A stretch of 64,000 nt of DNA from Candidatus Brevundimonas phytovorans (GCA_029203145.1 CP119309.1:831001-895000); one strand, 5' to 3'; positions 7,640 through 24,133 are shown, counted from the first letter of the stretch. Made by a program: numbers and translations. The notes: generated from the letters alone by a model not told the origin.

Positions 7640-7912
7640 GCGCGGCTTCTCGTCAAGGCTTCGGCCGAGACGGATCCTGTCCGAGAACTTCGGGACGTGG
7701 GGGCCACCCGCGTCATAATCGTCCAGAGAGCCCTCTGGCGCCGTGGGGAGATGGGGATGCAAAGACCTTCGTTCAGCCGTTCTCGGCAGGACTGGCCACG
7801 CTTCCTTCGGACAATAAGACCGGCCTGAACGCTGTGCAGCAATGCGCGGCGCGATAGCCAAATCCGTCGTCGGGAATTAGCCCGGCGGCGAATACCAAAA
7901 CTGGAGACCGCA
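7640..7912 (+). promoter_or_regulatory. rplJ 5' leader (likely L10 autoregulatory region)
   Basis: About 265 nt of non-coding sequence lies between the predicted start site and rplJ. In many bacteria the L10-L7/L12 complex binds a kink-turn in this leader to repress translation. Length and position fit, but I could not fold the RNA to locate the kink-turn. Short frames inside are not convincing genes. Confidence 0.5.
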
Positions 7913-8428
7913 ATGGACCGCGCACAAAAAGCCGAGTCGATCGAATCGCTGAAGAGCGTGTTCGCCGACGCGGGCGCCGTGGTCGTGACCCACAACCTGG
8001 GTCTGACCGTTGCGGAGATGGAAGACCTGCGTGGTCGCCTTCGTAAAGAAGGCGGCGCGTTCAAGGTGGTGAAAAACCGTCTGGCGCTCAAGGCGCTGGG
8101 CGTCGAGGAAGGCAGCGAGTACCACGACCTGTTCAAGGGTCCCGTGGGTATTGCTTATGCAGCCGACCCCGTCACTGCTGCGAAGGTCGCGGCTGAATTC
8201 GCCAAGGGCAACGACAAGTTCAAGCTCCTCGGCGGCTTCATGGGCGACAAGGTGCTGGACGCCGCGGGCGTCGACGCCCTGTCCAAGCTGCCGTCGCTGG
8301 ACCAACTGCGTGGCAAGCTGATCGGCCTGCTGCAAGCCCCGGCGACCAAGGTCGCTGGCGTTCTGCAAGCACCCGCCGGCCAACTGGCTCGCGTCTTCAA
8401 CGCCTACGCGACCAAAGACGCCGCCTAA
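7913..8428 (+). CDS. rplJ: 50S ribosomal protein L10
   Basis: A 171-residue L10, the base of the L7/L12 stalk. The N-terminal rRNA-binding domain has MDRAQKAESIESLKSVFADA and the conserved basic segment AFKVVKNRLALKAL (about residues 49-62). The C-terminal helix that docks L7/L12 dimers is Ala-rich and contains PATKVAGVLQAPAGQLARVF. GGAG lies seven bases before the ATG. rplL follows after 55 bp. Confidence 0.97.
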   Translation: MDRAQKAESIESLKSVFADAGAVVVTHNLGLTVAEMEDLRGRLRKEGGAFKVVKNRLALKALGVEEGSEYHDLFKGPVGIAYAADPVTAAKVAAEFAKGNDKFKLLGGFMGDKVLDAAGVDALSKLPSLDQLRGKLIGLLQAPATKVAGVLQAPAGQLARVFNAYATKDAA

Positions 8429-8483
8429 GCCTCGTCATCTCTGCATATCTCTCTGAACCTCATCCTACCGAAGGAAGACTAAA

Positions 8484-8864
8484 ATGGCTGATCTCGCCAA
8501 GATCGTTGAAGAACTGTCGGCTCTGACCGTCCTGGAAGCCGCTGAACTGTCGAAGCTGCTGGAAGACAAGTGGGGCGTTTCGGCTGCCGCACCGGTCGCC
8601 GTTGCTGCTGCTGGCGGCGCTGCTGCTCCGGCTGAAGCTGCTGAAGAGCAAACCGAGTTCACCGTTGTCCTGATCGACGGCGGCGACAAGAAGATCAACG
8701 TGATCAAGGAAGTCCGCGGCGTCCGTACGGACCTGGGTCTGAAGGAAGCCAAGGACCTGGTCGAAGGCGCTCCGCAGAACGTCGTCGAGAACGTCTCGAA
8801 GCAAGTCGCTGAAGAGCTGAAGAAGAAGCTCGAAGAAGCCGGCGCCAAGATCCAGATCAAGTAA
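8484..8864 (+). CDS. rplL: 50S ribosomal protein L7/L12
   Basis: A 126-residue L7/L12 stalk protein that recruits translational GTPases. The N-terminal dimerisation helices (ADLAKIVEELSALTVLEAAE) are followed by an Ala-rich hinge at about residues 33-52. The C-terminal domain has the factor-binding face IKEVRGVRTDLGLKEAKDLV (about 74-93). AAGGAAG lies eight bases upstream. Usually rpoB follows directly; here a terminator and nearly 7 kb of other genes intervene. Confidence 0.98.
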   Translation: MADLAKIVEELSALTVLEAAELSKLLEDKWGVSAAAPVAVAAAGGAAAPAEAAEEQTEFTVVLIDGGDKKINVIKEVRGVRTDLGLKEAKDLVEGAPQNVVENVSKQVAEELKKKLEEAGAKIQIK

Positions 8865-8912
8865 GATCGGATTTTGCGTTTCGGCCCTCGGGCCGAGGCT
8901 CAGACTTCAAGG

Positions 8913-8948
8913 AACGGGTCGGAGGGAAACCTCCGGCCCGTTTTCTTT
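8913..8948 (+). terminator. Intrinsic terminator of rplJ-rplL
   Basis: The stem AACGGGTCGGAGG/CCTCCGGCCCGTT, with one mismatch, carries a GAAA tetraloop and is followed by a T-rich tail (TTTTCTTTT). This separates rplJ-rplL transcription from rpoBC. Confidence 0.9.
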
Positions 8949-9012
8949 TGCGCGAGACTGGCGGGACGGGGAGGGCGGGACCATCTGAACCCCTCACACA
9001 AGGATGCCCCCC

Positions 9013-9693
9013 ATGAAGATCCTGATGGTCCTGACCTCCCACGACCAACTCGGCGACACCGGCCACAAGACCGGCTTCTGGCTGGAAGAGTTCGCCGCTC
9101 CCTATTACGCCCTGAAGGACGCCGGGGCCGAGATCGTCATCGCCTCGCCCAAGGGCGGGCAGCCGCCGCTGGACCCCAAGAGCGACGCCGAGGACGCCCA
9201 GACCGACGACACCCGCCGCTTCAAGGCCGACGCGGAGGCGCAGGCTGCTCTGGCGAACACGGTCAAACTGGTCGATGTGAAGGCTGAGGATTTCGACGCC
9301 GTCTTTTACCCCGGCGGTCACGGCCCGCTGTGGGATCTGGCCAATGACCCCGTGTCCATCAGCCTGATTGAAGCCTTCGCCGCTGCGAGGAAGCCGACGG
9401 GCTTCGTCTGCCATGCGCCGGGCGTGCTGAAGGACGTGAAAGGCGCGGACGGCGAGCCGCTGGTCAAGGGCCGGGCCGTCACCGGCTTCACCAACAGCGA
9501 GGAAGAGGCTGTGGGCCTGACCGAAGTCGTGCCCTTCCTGGTGGAAGACATGCTGGCCGCCAACGGCGGGCGCTACAGCAAGGGCGCCGACTGGAGTTCC
9601 TATGTCCTGACGGACGGGACGTTGGTTACGGGGCAGAACCCGGGCTCGTCGCGGGAAGCCGCCGAAGCCCTGCTGAAGCTGCTGAAGGCCTAA
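9013..9693 (+). CDS. DJ-1/PfpI family protein (Hsp31/glyoxalase III-like)
   Basis: A 226-residue class-I glutamine-amidotransferase-like protein of the DJ-1/PfpI superfamily. The nucleophile elbow FVCHAPG holds C133 and H134, and the partner acidic residue is in FWLEEFAAPYY (E25/E26). The GGHGPLWDL loop is at 101-109. This architecture matches Hsp31/ThiJ-type enzymes that convert methylglyoxal or act as chaperones. The ATG at 9013 has AAGGA at an ideal distance; the ATG nine bases earlier overlaps that site. It is monocistronic, with a bidirectional terminator just downstream. Confidence 0.88.
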   Translation: MKILMVLTSHDQLGDTGHKTGFWLEEFAAPYYALKDAGAEIVIASPKGGQPPLDPKSDAEDAQTDDTRRFKADAEAQAALANTVKLVDVKAEDFDAVFYPGGHGPLWDLANDPVSISLIEAFAAARKPTGFVCHAPGVLKDVKGADGEPLVKGRAVTGFTNSEEEAVGLTEVVPFLVEDMLAANGGRYSKGADWSSYVLTDGTLVTGQNPGSSREAAEALLKLLKA

Positions 9694-9707
9694 GCGAGGC
9701 TCATACG

Positions 9708-9745
9708 AAAACGGCCCGGGAGCGATCCCGGGCCGTTTCTGTTTC
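9708..9745. terminator. Bidirectional intrinsic terminator between convergent genes
   Basis: The perfect stem ACGGCCCGGGA/TCCCGGGCCGT has a GCGA loop on the plus strand, a plus-strand tail TTTCTGTTT and a minus-strand tail of Ts (AAAA on the plus strand upstream). It lies between the stops of the DJ-1 gene and the convergent M61 peptidase. Confidence 0.88.
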
Positions 9746-9754
9746 TAGCGTGGC

Positions 9755-11743
9755 CTAGCGGCGACGGGGGCTGAGGATGTCGCCGATGCGGTCGGGCGTC
9801 CCGGGGATGCGTTCCAGGCGCGGATAGCGCAGGCCGTCGTGGTAGTCGAAGGCCACGGTGCGGTAGCGGTCGCCGTTCTTGAGCAGGAGCGAGATCGGCC
9901 TGTCCGTGCCCTTGGCGGCGGTGACGGCGTCGCGCAGGACCTCGGCCGAGGCGGCGCGGTCGTTGACGGCGACCAGTTCCCAGCCCGGACCGATGTCGGC
10001 CTCGAAGGCGCGGCCGCCCCAGCGGATGCCGGTCAGCTTGTTCGACGAGGACAGGGTGAAGCCCAGTGAATACTGGAAGTCCGTGGCCCAGCCGGACTGG
10101 ATGCGCTTCTCTCCGGCGGTCAGGCTGTCGGTATAGGTCAGGCGGTAGCCGCCGCGGGCCAGACCGTCCAGCGGGGCCTTGGCGTCGGGGCCATTGGCGT
10201 CTAGGCGGGTGCGCAGGAAGGTCGCCCAGTCGTGGGGGTGGACGGCGTTGAGGGCCGCGACCACGTCCTCGAAGGTGTAGCCGCGCGGGGCCCAGGAGCC
10301 GTCGTCGCCGCCGAAGAAGCCCTTGGCGAAATCGTCCAGCGACTTCCTGCCGTTGGTCGCCTCACGAATGAGGGTGTCGGCGTCCAGCCAGATCAGCAGG
10401 CTTTCGCGGTAGTAGTCGCCGGTGCCGCGCATCCACGACGAATAGGGATTGCTGGTGCGGTAGCCGAGCAGGTTGTGGTTGTTGACGTCCTGTAGCGGAC
10501 GCCATGCGCGGCCCGGCTGGTTGTCATAGAAGGCGGCGTTGTCGGCCAGGCTGGCCAGAATGTCCTCCTTTGAGGCCAGACCTGAGCGGGCGGTCAGAAC
10601 GTCGCCCCAGTATTCCGTCTGGCCCTCATAGACCCACAGCAGGGTGTTCTGGGTCGGGATGTTGTGGTTGGCGGTCAGTTCGTCGGCGGGGCGCTGGCGC
10701 TTGCCGTTCCAGGCATGGACGAACTCGTGCGGCAGGAGGCCGATGTCGCCGAGGTCCTTGCCCCAGTTGGTGAAGAAGTCGGGCGTGACGCTGTTCTCGG
10801 ACGAGCGGTGATGCTCCAGCCCGATGCCGCCCATCTTGGACGTGGCGGCGACCAGGAAGTCGTAGCGGTCATAGGGGCGGGCGCCGAACAGGCGGTCGGT
10901 CTGGGCGACCAGGTTCTCGAACTTGGCGATCTGTTCTGGCGTCGGGGCGAGGTTCCTGGCCTCGTCGCCGACGATGTTCAGGTGGACGGCCTCGCCCCTG
11001 GGGTCGATCTCGATGCGCTGGAAATGGGCGCCGCCGAACAGGGGGCTGTCGATCAGGGTGTAGAGGTCGGTCGGGCGGAAGGTCGCCACGCCGTTCTCAT
11101 AGCGCTCGGTGTCCAGGGCCACGCCGTATTTCCAGCCCTCGGGCAGGCGGATCGAGGGGGCGAAGGTGATGCCGGTCGAACGGTAACCGGCGGGATAGAG
11201 CAGGGCCTTCTCCCACTGCAGGTTGACCATCTCCGGCGTCATGACCACGCGCCAGGTGGCGTTGTCGGGCTGGGTCAGCCACTGGAACTCGACCACGATC
11301 TCGCTGACGCCCTGGGGCACGTCCACGTGGAAGGCGTAGGGGTCGATGGTGTCGCGCAGCCAGTCGATCCGGGTCCCGCCGCTCGTTACGGTCACGCCCG
11401 AGATCAGCTGGATCGGGCCGGTGGCGGCGTGGTTGCCGGGCAGGAACTTGGGATAGAGCAGGACCAGGGGGCCCGCCGTGACCGGGATGGTCTGGCGGAC
11501 GCGGACGATCTTGCGCTCCACGTCGGTGGCGTCGACCTCATACTTGATGACGCCGGGGTAGGTCTCGGCGGTCGGGGCCGGGATGGGCGGCAGGGCGCGG
11601 GGCAGGCCAAGGGGCGTGTTCTGAGGCGTCGGCGCGGCCGGCGCCTGCGGGCCGGTCCAGGCCTGCGGGGCATGAGCCAGGGCGGTCGAGGCGACCGAGG
11701 TCAGCAACAGGGCGAGGGCGGCGGCAGGCAGGCGTCGGGTCAT
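9755..11743 (-). CDS. Secreted M61-family metallopeptidase (downstream paralogue)
   Basis: A 662-residue glycyl-aminopeptidase-like M61 protein. A signal peptide covers about residues 1-23, ending in ASTALA. The N-terminal beta domain is followed by the catalytic domain with zinc motif HEFVH at residues 339-343 (HEFVHAWNGKRQRP). The downstream ligand Glu is in LLWVYEGQTEYWG. A C-terminal PDZ-like region ends in GTPDRIGDILSPRRR. It is the second gene of a tandem pair 50 bp after its paralogue, probably cotranscribed. Likely periplasmic or exported. M61 enzymes trim small N-terminal residues, but the native substrate is unknown. Confidence 0.9.
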   Translation of the reverse strand: MTRRLPAAALALLLTSVASTALAHAPQAWTGPQAPAAPTPQNTPLGLPRALPPIPAPTAETYPGVIKYEVDATDVERKIVRVRQTIPVTAGPLVLLYPKFLPGNHAATGPIQLISGVTVTSGGTRIDWLRDTIDPYAFHVDVPQGVSEIVVEFQWLTQPDNATWRVVMTPEMVNLQWEKALLYPAGYRSTGITFAPSIRLPEGWKYGVALDTERYENGVATFRPTDLYTLIDSPLFGGAHFQRIEIDPRGEAVHLNIVGDEARNLAPTPEQIAKFENLVAQTDRLFGARPYDRYDFLVAATSKMGGIGLEHHRSSENSVTPDFFTNWGKDLGDIGLLPHEFVHAWNGKRQRPADELTANHNIPTQNTLLWVYEGQTEYWGDVLTARSGLASKEDILASLADNAAFYDNQPGRAWRPLQDVNNHNLLGYRTSNPYSSWMRGTGDYYRESLLIWLDADTLIREATNGRKSLDDFAKGFFGGDDGSWAPRGYTFEDVVAALNAVHPHDWATFLRTRLDANGPDAKAPLDGLARGGYRLTYTDSLTAGEKRIQSGWATDFQYSLGFTLSSSNKLTGIRWGGRAFEADIGPGWELVAVNDRAASAEVLRDAVTAAKGTDRPISLLLKNGDRYRTVAFDYHDGLRYPRLERIPGTPDRIGDILSPRRR

Positions 11744-11793
11744 CGGGTATCCAGAACTCAGAGGTAATCAGGCGTAAGGCTTGGCAGGCGGCG

Positions 11794-13737
11794 TCAGCGA
11801 CGGCGAGGCGACAGGATGTCGCCCAGGCGGTCGGGCGTCCCCTCGATCCGCTCCAGATGGGGGTAGCGCAGGCCGTCGTGGTAGTCGAAGCGGACGGTCT
11901 TGAAGACGTCGCCGTTCCTGAGGATCAGCTCGATGGGGGCGGCGGAGCCCTTGGCGGCGCTGACAGCCTCCTTGAGGGCGTCGGCCGAGGCGGCGCGACC
12001 GCCGACGGCGACCACTTCCCAGCCGGACGTCAGGCCCTGTTCGAAGGCCGGGCCGCCCCAGACGACCGAGGTGATCTTGTTCGCCTTGTTCATCATGAAG
12101 CCGAGCGAATAGGTGAAGTCGTTGCGGCCCAGCTCCTTGTAGAGGGCGTCCATGTAACCGGAAGGTTCTTCTTTGAAAACAAGGCGGTAGCCGCCGCGCT
12201 CGATGCCGTCCAGCGGGCCGCGCGAGTTGGGGCCGACCGCGTCCAGGCGCTCGCGCAGGAAGGCAGCCCAGTTGTTGCCCTGGACCCCGTTCAGGGTCGA
12301 GGTGACGGTGTCGAAGGTGTAGGGGGCGGGGTTCCAGTCGCCGTCCTGGGTTCCGAAGAAGGCCTTGGCGAAGTCGTCCAGCGACTTCTTGCCGCCGGTC
12401 TGCTCGCGGATCAGGGTGTCGGCGTCCAGCCAGATCAGCGAGCCCTCGCGGTAGTAGTCCTCGCTGCGCTGATAGGAGCCCCAGGGCTGCGGCCGGCGCT
12501 GGCTGATGATGGGGTCGTTGGTGGTGTCCTGCATGGCGCGCCACTGGCGGCCGGGGATGTTCTGGAAGCTGGCGGCGGTCATGGCCAGAACGTCCAGCGC
12601 CTGCTGCTTCGACATCAGGCCGGCGCGGGCGGTCAGGACCAGGCCCCAGTACTGCGTCTGGCCCTCATAGACCCAGAGCAGGGAGTTCTGCAGCGGCTCG
12701 TTGAGGTTGGGGGTCATCTGGTCGGCGGGGCGACGCCACTTGCCGTTCCAGCTGTGGGTGTATTCGTGGCCGAGCAGGTCGCGGTCGGCGAGCGTGCCTT
12801 CGCGGTCGGTGAAGTATTTGGGATCGACGCTGTTCTCGGAGGAGCGCTGATGCTCCAGGCCGATGCCGCCCAGCTTGTCGGTCACGGCCAGCAGGAAGTC
12901 GTAGTGGTTGTAGTGGCGGGCGCCGAACAGGCGGTCGGCCTGGGCCACCAGGTTGCGGTGCAGCTGGATATGCTCGTCGGAGGCTTCCAGCATCTTGGCG
13001 GTGTCGGCCACGACGTTGAGGCGGACGGGCGAGCGGCCGCCCGGATCCAGGTCGATCTGGCGATAGTGCTGGCCGGCGAAGACGGGGCTGTCGGCCAGGT
13101 GGTCGAGGGTGATGGGGGCGAAGGTCGCCAGACCGTTCTCGAAGCTGACGGTGTCGAGACCGGCGCCGTAGTTCCAGCCGGCGGGCAGCTTCAGCGTCGG
13201 CTTGAAGGTGATCTGGCGCGAGTAGTAGCCCGCCGGATAGAGCAGGGCCTTCTCCCACTGGATGTTCAGCATCTCGGGCGTGACGACGACGCGGCCCTGA
13301 TTGCCCTCGATCGGGGTCAGCCACTGGAAGGCGACCTCGATCTGGCTGACGCCGGCGGGGACCTCGATCTGATAGGCCCAGGGATTGGCGGTGTTGCGCA
13401 CCCACTCCAGCCGCTGACCATTGGCGGTGAAGGTCAGACCGCCGACGTTGGCGACGGGGCCGGCGGGGCTGTGGTTGCCCGGAAGCCATTGCGGATAGAG
13501 CAGGACCATCGGCCCGGCCTGGGCGACAGGAATGGTCTGGCGCACCTGAACCAGGCGGCGGTCGATGTCGGTGGCGTCCACGTCGAGGCTGATGACGCCG
13601 GGATAGGCCGCGTCGCGCGGGGCCGGGATGGGCGCAAGCGCCACGGGCAGGGCGGGCGTGCCGACCTGCGCGAGCGCAGGCGAGCCGATTGAGATCAGCA
13701 GGGCGGCGGCGCTGACGGCCAGGGCGAAACGCTTCAT
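11794..13737 (-). CDS. Secreted M61-family metallopeptidase (upstream paralogue)
   Basis: A 647-residue M61 peptidase with a signal peptide (MKRFALAVSAAALLIS... cleaved near SPALAQ). The zinc motif HEYTH is at residues 324-328, followed by the ligand Glu in LLWVYEGQTQYWG. A PDZ-like C-terminus ends in GTPDRLGDILSPRRR, nearly identical to that of the next gene. The start at 13737 is chosen because the signal peptide begins there; the open frame extends 54 codons further into the upstream operator and is not protein-like. It lies about 95 bp downstream of an ATTGCAC element shared with rplK. Confidence 0.9.
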   Translation of the reverse strand: MKRFALAVSAAALLISIGSPALAQVGTPALPVALAPIPAPRDAAYPGVISLDVDATDIDRRLVQVRQTIPVAQAGPMVLLYPQWLPGNHSPAGPVANVGGLTFTANGQRLEWVRNTANPWAYQIEVPAGVSQIEVAFQWLTPIEGNQGRVVVTPEMLNIQWEKALLYPAGYYSRQITFKPTLKLPAGWNYGAGLDTVSFENGLATFAPITLDHLADSPVFAGQHYRQIDLDPGGRSPVRLNVVADTAKMLEASDEHIQLHRNLVAQADRLFGARHYNHYDFLLAVTDKLGGIGLEHQRSSENSVDPKYFTDREGTLADRDLLGHEYTHSWNGKWRRPADQMTPNLNEPLQNSLLWVYEGQTQYWGLVLTARAGLMSKQQALDVLAMTAASFQNIPGRQWRAMQDTTNDPIISQRRPQPWGSYQRSEDYYREGSLIWLDADTLIREQTGGKKSLDDFAKAFFGTQDGDWNPAPYTFDTVTSTLNGVQGNNWAAFLRERLDAVGPNSRGPLDGIERGGYRLVFKEEPSGYMDALYKELGRNDFTYSLGFMMNKANKITSVVWGGPAFEQGLTSGWEVVAVGGRAASADALKEAVSAAKGSAAPIELILRNGDVFKTVRFDYHDGLRYPHLERIEGTPDRLGDILSPRRR

Positions 13738-13820
13738 GGACAGATATTCCCAAGGGCCGCCCCAACGCGGCTCGAACTGGGCCGCAGACCACATTGTGAC
13801 AGCCCCGGCGTCAAGCGAGG

Positions 13821-13870
13821 GAGGGCGGGATTGCACCGTGCAGCGAAAAAAACAGTGCAATTCGTGCAAT
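13821..13870 (-). promoter_or_regulatory. ATTGCAC three-half-site element upstream of the M61 operon
   Basis: Read on the minus strand there are two direct ATTGCAC copies nine bases apart (plus-strand GTGCAAT at 13864-13870 and 13855-13861), a run of seven Ts, TTCGC, and an inverted copy (plus-strand ATTGCAC at 13830-13836), followed by CCGCCCTCC. TTGACG (plus-strand CGTCAA 13809-13814) follows as a possible -35, but no good -10 is visible. Order, spacing and orientation match the rplK element at 2720-2770. Confidence 0.62.
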
Positions 13871-13895
13871 GGGCCGGGAGGCCGTCGCGGATGGC

Positions 13896-14621
13896 TCAAG
13901 GCGCGTCCGCCGCCTGTTTGGCCAGGGCGACCTGATGCTGCAGGTCCTGCAGCCGGGCGCGTTCCTTCCGCTTTTCCTTTTCGACGCGCAGGAGGTCGGC
14001 GCGGGCGTGGGCGACGCGGGTTTCGGCGGAGGGGCGGCTGGTCGCGGCGAGGTCGCGATGGATGCGGGTCCAGCCGCGCGCCTCGATCATGCGGCCGGCG
14101 CGGATGGCCTGTTCGGCGTTGAGCCAGGCGACATCGGCCAGTTCGGTCGGGGTGGCGTAGGCTTCGAGCAGGACCTCGCTCGGCCCCTGAAGGTCGAAGT
14201 CAGGATGGGGCGGCGCAGCGGGGCTGATGCGGGGCGGCCGGGCGCAGAAGCCGTCGTGGACTTCGTAGTCGGCGGGGTGAGCGTTTGGGGAGCCGGGCGG
14301 CGAGGCGTGCGGATAGGCGGCGGGCGGCCTCATGCCCTCGACAGGGGCGGGGCGATCCAGTTCCTCGGCGAAGTTGCGCCAGTCGCCGGGGTCGTATTCG
14401 CGCTCATAGACAAAGGGCGCGTCCACCGGGGTTTCAACCTGATCGGCGCGACGCCAGCCCTCGACGCGGGCGCGGTGGCGGAAGGTCGACAGGCTGAGGC
14501 CGTGGCGCTCGCACACCTCGGGGGCGCTGCCGCCCGCCAGATAGTCGGCGCGGACCAGGGCCCAGAGTTCGCTGGAGCGGCGGGTGCGGGCCGGAGCCGG
14601 GGTGTCGGAGGGAATGCTCAT
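13896..14621 (-). CDS. HTH-containing protein of unknown function
   Basis: A 241-residue protein. Residues about 14-56 resemble the helix-turn-helix found in terminase-small-subunit or transposase-like proteins (SELWALVRADYLAGGSAPEV followed by CERHGLSLSTFRHRARVEGW). The middle is Pro-rich and probably disordered. The C-terminal 60 residues are a charged, coiled-coil-like helix (ARADLLRVEKEKRKERARLQ). The start at 14621 is the ATG before SIPSDTPAP; the frame extends 25 codons upstream, but that part looks non-coding. It is not embedded in a prophage, so a host DNA-binding role is equally likely. Confidence 0.7.
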   Translation of the reverse strand: MSIPSDTPAPARTRRSSELWALVRADYLAGGSAPEVCERHGLSLSTFRHRARVEGWRRADQVETPVDAPFVYEREYDPGDWRNFAEELDRPAPVEGMRPPAAYPHASPPGSPNAHPADYEVHDGFCARPPRISPAAPPHPDFDLQGPSEVLLEAYATPTELADVAWLNAEQAIRAGRMIEARGWTRIHRDLAATSRPSAETRVAHARADLLRVEKEKRKERARLQDLQHQVALAKQAADAP

Positions 14622-14740
14622 GCCCGCAAGGATAGGGGCGGGGGCAGGTAGGGCGCGTAGAAGGGGCGCGACGGGCGTCGATCCCTTGTGCGGCAAGGGA
14701 TTGGGCGGCCCGATTGTGTGGGCTGGACGGAGAAAGGCGA

Positions 14741-14863
14741 CCCTCGGGCTTGTCCCGAGGGTCTATGGCGGCTTCGAGAGCGACGCATGCGCGGCAAGCG
14801 CCCGTCGTCATGACGGCCCGAGGCGTGCGGCAGAACGATAGGCCCTCGGGACAAGCCCGAGGG
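14741..14863. repeat. Inverted pair of REP-like palindromes
   Basis: The palindrome CCCTCGGG-CTTGT-CCCGAGGG (14741-14761) is followed by its reverse complement CCCTCGGG-ACAAG-CCCGAGGG (14843-14863), 81 bp apart. Each is a small hairpin, and together they form a larger inverted repeat between the FKBP gene and the HTH gene. This resembles the paired REP/BIME layout in intergenic regions of many proteobacteria. No REP-associated transposase was seen nearby. Confidence 0.75.
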
Positions 14864-14890
14864 TGACGATACCCCCGGATCTGGCGGGGA

Positions 14891-15412
14891 TCAGTTCGCC
14901 GGGGTCACTTCCAGCAGTTCGACGGTGAAGCGCAGGACGGAGTTGGCGGGGATTTCCGTGCCCATCCAGCGCGGGCCGTAGGCGAGGTCGGCGGGGATGA
15001 CGAATTCGTAGGTCTCGCCGGTGCGCATCAGGGCGACGCCTTCGGTCCAGCCCTTGATGACGCGGTTCAGCGGGAAGCTGGTCGGTTCGTTGCGCGAGTA
15101 GGAGCTGTCGAACTCGCGGCCGTCGATGAAGGTCCCGCGATAGTGGACCTTGACCGTGTCGGCGGCGACCGGCTGGACGCCCTTGGGGTTGGCCTTGCCG
15201 ACGCGGCGGTACTGGAGGCCGGACGGGGTGGTGGTCCAGCCGCGCTGCTGGCCGTTCCACATCAGATAGGCGGCCTGGCCGACCTCCCAGTTTTCCTGGG
15301 TGGCGGGGCCTTGGGGGACGACCTGGGCGATGGTGGCGGGCGCCGAGGCGCAGGCCGACAGGGTCAGGGCGAGGGCGGACGCGGCGAGCGCGGGCAGGGC
15401 GATGCGGTTCAT
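14891..15412 (-). CDS. FKBP-type peptidyl-prolyl isomerase, lipoprotein
   Basis: A 173-residue protein with a lipoprotein signal peptide: lipobox LSAC with Cys21. The C-terminal FKBP domain covers about residues 64-171 with the signatures VKVHYRGTFIDGREFDSSYS, VIKGWTEGVALMRTGE, FVIPADLAYG and NSVLRFTVELLEV. It is likely a membrane-anchored periplasmic foldase that isomerises X-Pro bonds. The spacing to rpoB (divergent, 307 bp) leaves room for promoters of both genes. Confidence 0.92.
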   Translation of the reverse strand: MNRIALPALAASALALTLSACASAPATIAQVVPQGPATQENWEVGQAAYLMWNGQQRGWTTTPSGLQYRRVGKANPKGVQPVAADTVKVHYRGTFIDGREFDSSYSRNEPTSFPLNRVIKGWTEGVALMRTGETYEFVIPADLAYGPRWMGTEIPANSVLRFTVELLEVTPAN

Positions 15413-15434
15413 ACGCCCACGCTTATCACGCCGA

Positions 15435-15483
15435 TTGAAACTGCGTCAGGGGCCTTTATTTCGCCGCCGATCCGCGTATATAT
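15435..15483 (+). promoter_or_regulatory. Candidate rpoBC promoter region
   Basis: Two overlapping possibilities are visible: TTGAAA (15435-15440) with TATTTC 16 bp later, or a weak -35 near 15456 with TATATA at 15477-15482. Because rplL ends in a terminator 6.8 kb upstream, rpoBC must have its own promoter, and these are the best hexamers in the 307-bp gap. The remaining ~230-nt leader contains no convincing gene. Confidence 0.35.
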
Positions 15484-15719
15484 GCGCGCTCCGCAGATTC
15501 CATGAATCCCGCGCGAAAGCGCCCAAGCCCGGTTTGTCGCCCTCCGACCGGTGCGCAGGCGCCGTCCCTTTCCCAAGGGGCGAGCATATCAGGCGCTCTG
15601 ATCCCCAGCGGATCGAGGGTGAGCGCCGCGAGAATTAATGGTCACGGATCGCCGGATTGGCGGGCCGTGGCTGCTGCATTGACGTCGGGTCTTTATCGGC
15701 TCGCGATTGGGAAAACAGA

Positions 15720-19835
<4,116 letters not shown>

Positions 19836-19848
19836 TCGGAAACTGAAG

Positions 19849-19873
19849 CCCTCTCCCGCCTGGCGGGGGAGGG
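19849..19873 (+). other. GC-rich hairpin in the rpoB-rpoC spacer
   Basis: CCCTCTCCCGC and GCGGGGGAGGG flank a CTG loop. There is no T-run, so this is not an intrinsic terminator; it may be an RNA-processing or stability element, or a REP-like palindrome. A similar CCTCCCC/GGGGAGG hairpin occurs at 60695-60721. Confidence 0.55.
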
Positions 19874-19936
19874 CGGTCCGACCGCCTCTCCTCTCTGAAT
19901 GAATTTTCGCGGGGCATTCCCGCAGAAGGAAAAAAG

Positions 19937-24133
<4,197 letters not shown>

